Positions 4,470-5,220 of a DNA stretch of 5,220 bases are shown here, in pieces. The notes under the pieces were generated by a model. That model was not told where the DNA came from, searched no databases, and saw only the letters and a list, made by a program, of their open reading frames with translations. Each line of letters starts with the position of its first letter. Positions within the stretch are counted from its first letter, which is position 1. Source of the stretch: Clostridiales bacterium (GTDB taxonomy: Bacteria > Bacillota > Clostridia > Peptostreptococcales > Anaerovoracaceae); the NCBI GenBank assembly GCA_012799165.1, contig JAAZLU010000009.1, positions 1 to 5,220 on the forward strand, given 5' to 3'. The position numbers and the translations under genes were made by a program.

Positions 4470-5220
4470 ATGAAGTTAATTACTTGGAATGTCAACGGAA
4501 TAAGAGCGGCCATTAAGAAGGGTTTTACGGAATATGTGCGGGAGTCCGATGCCGATATCTTCTGCGTGCAGGAGACTAAGTGTCAGATAGGACAGGTGGA
4601 CTTGAGGGCCGATCTACCCGATTATCACCAGTACTGGAACAGCGCAGAGAAGAAAGGCTATTCAGGCACTGCCGTCTTTACTAAGGAAAGACCTCTTTAT
4701 GCGCTGCACGATATAGAAGCGGCGGGTCACGACGACGAGGGCAGGGCGATAACCCTGGAATATCTCGATTTTTACTTTGTAACGAACTACACTCCGAATG
4801 CTCAGCCGGAGCTTGCGCGCCTCGATTACAGGCTGAGTTGGGAGGCTGCAAATCGCGAATATCTTAAGGGTTTGGACGAAAAGAAACCGGTGATTCTCTG
4901 CGGTGATCTGAATGTCGCTCATAATGAAATAGACCTGGCGCGTCCCGAGTCCAACCGCCAAAATCCGGGCTTTTCGGACGAGGAGCGCGAAGCTTTCGGA
5001 CAGTTGCTGGAGCTGGGGTTTACTGATGCATACAGGTATCTTTACCCCGACAAGGTCGAATATAGCTGGTGGAGCTACCGCATGAACGCCCGCGCAAACA
5101 ATGTAGGCTGGAGGATCGACTACTTTGTTGTCTCCGATCGTCTGGCGGATAAAATTGAGGATGTGCGCATCAGAAGCGACATTTTCGGTAGCGATCATTG
5201 CCCTGTGGAACTTTATATCA
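4470..5220 (+). CDS. Exodeoxyribonuclease III-family AP endonuclease, 3' end cut by window
   Basis: The 250 codons visible encode an ExoIII/APE1-type metal-dependent nuclease that nicks DNA at abasic sites in base-excision repair and removes blocked 3' ends. The gene is intact except for its last codon or few codons and the stop, since family members are about 250-260 residues long. Active-site motifs are all present: Asn7 in ITWNVNGIRA (4-13), Glu35 in VQETK (33-37), Tyr107 in NYTPN (106-110), Asp146 and Asn148 in CGDLNVAH (144-151), RIDYF (215-219), and Asp242-His243 in GSDHCPVEL (240-248). SWWSYR (199-204) matches the DNA-binding loop of the family. The ATG is chosen from the AAGGGAG site 6 bases upstream and because homologues begin with this MKLITWNVNG sequence. 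It is divergent from the methionine gamma-lyase-like gene and has its own promoter. It resembles Bacillus ExoA as much as E. coli Xth, so no symbol is given. Confidence 0.96.
   Translation, partial: MKLITWNVNGIRAAIKKGFTEYVRESDADIFCVQETKCQIGQVDLRADLPDYHQYWNSAEKKGYSGTAVFTKERPLYALHDIEAAGHDDEGRAITLEYLDFYFVTNYTPNAQPELARLDYRLSWEAANREYLKGLDEKKPVILCGDLNVAHNEIDLARPESNRQNPGFSDEEREAFGQLLELGFTDAYRYLYPDKVEYSWWSYRMNARANNVGWRIDYFVVSDRLADKIEDVRIRSDIFGSDHCPVELYI

Noticed and set aside
4662..5198. Minus-strand open frame of 178 codons opposite the exonuclease gene
   Set aside because: It lies wholly within a gene with every ExoIII active-site motif; no recognisable protein features.
1..5220. CRISPR array, insertion sequence, prophage or other accessory system
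   Set aside because: No direct repeat array, transposase, integrase or attachment site is visible; all the long coding frames belong to core gene families.

Overview
This is a stretch of ordinary bacterial housekeeping chromosome with dense, intact genes and no sign of a mobile element, CRISPR array, prophage or toxin-antitoxin locus. The order rpoD - trmK - nif3 is typical of Bacillota (Gram-positive, low to moderate GC), and the strong AAGGAG/GGGAGG ribosome binding sites, the short-form NIF3 protein and the type III pantothenate kinase fit an anaerobic clostridial organism. RNase P RNA here is of the ancestral A-type architecture, unlike the B-type of Bacillus. That argues against Bacilli and for a clostridial or related lineage. 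The species cannot be named from the sequence.

Layout, left to right. Positions 1-176 hold the C-terminal end of the primary sigma factor RpoD (region 4.2). It overlaps by 8 bases the TTG start of trmK (tRNA adenine-22 N1-methyltransferase, 169-846). nif3 (dinuclear-metal NIF3/YbgI family, 862-1635) follows after 15 bases, so the three genes look like one plus-strand operon. The 636-base gap 1636-2271 is mostly the RNase P RNA gene rnpB (about 1710-2082), with its own sigma-70-type promoter directly after nif3 and an intrinsic terminator whose left arm is part of the RNA's own P1 helix. An AT-rich spacer with an extended -10 promoter then leads into coaX (type III pantothenate kinase, 2272-3051).

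A minus-strand gene for a methionine gamma-lyase-like PLP enzyme (3048-4244) converges on coaX; the two stop codons share the palindrome CTAG. Upstream of it a 225-base divergent intergenic region holds one promoter for each direction and, on the plus side, a perfect GC-rich hairpin in the 5' leader of an exodeoxyribonuclease III-family AP endonuclease gene (4470 to the window end, lacking only its last codons).

The genes do not form a single pathway: transcription initiation, tRNA modification, tRNA 5' processing, CoA biosynthesis, sulfur amino acid breakdown and base-excision repair sit side by side. No undescribed system was found. The points worth a second look are regulatory or sequence-level: the inverted repeat bracketing the rnpB promoter, the dual use of P1 in the rnpB terminator, the CTAG double stop, the palindromic element before the exonuclease gene, and unusual substitutions in TrmK, CoaX and the methionine gamma-lyase-like enzyme.
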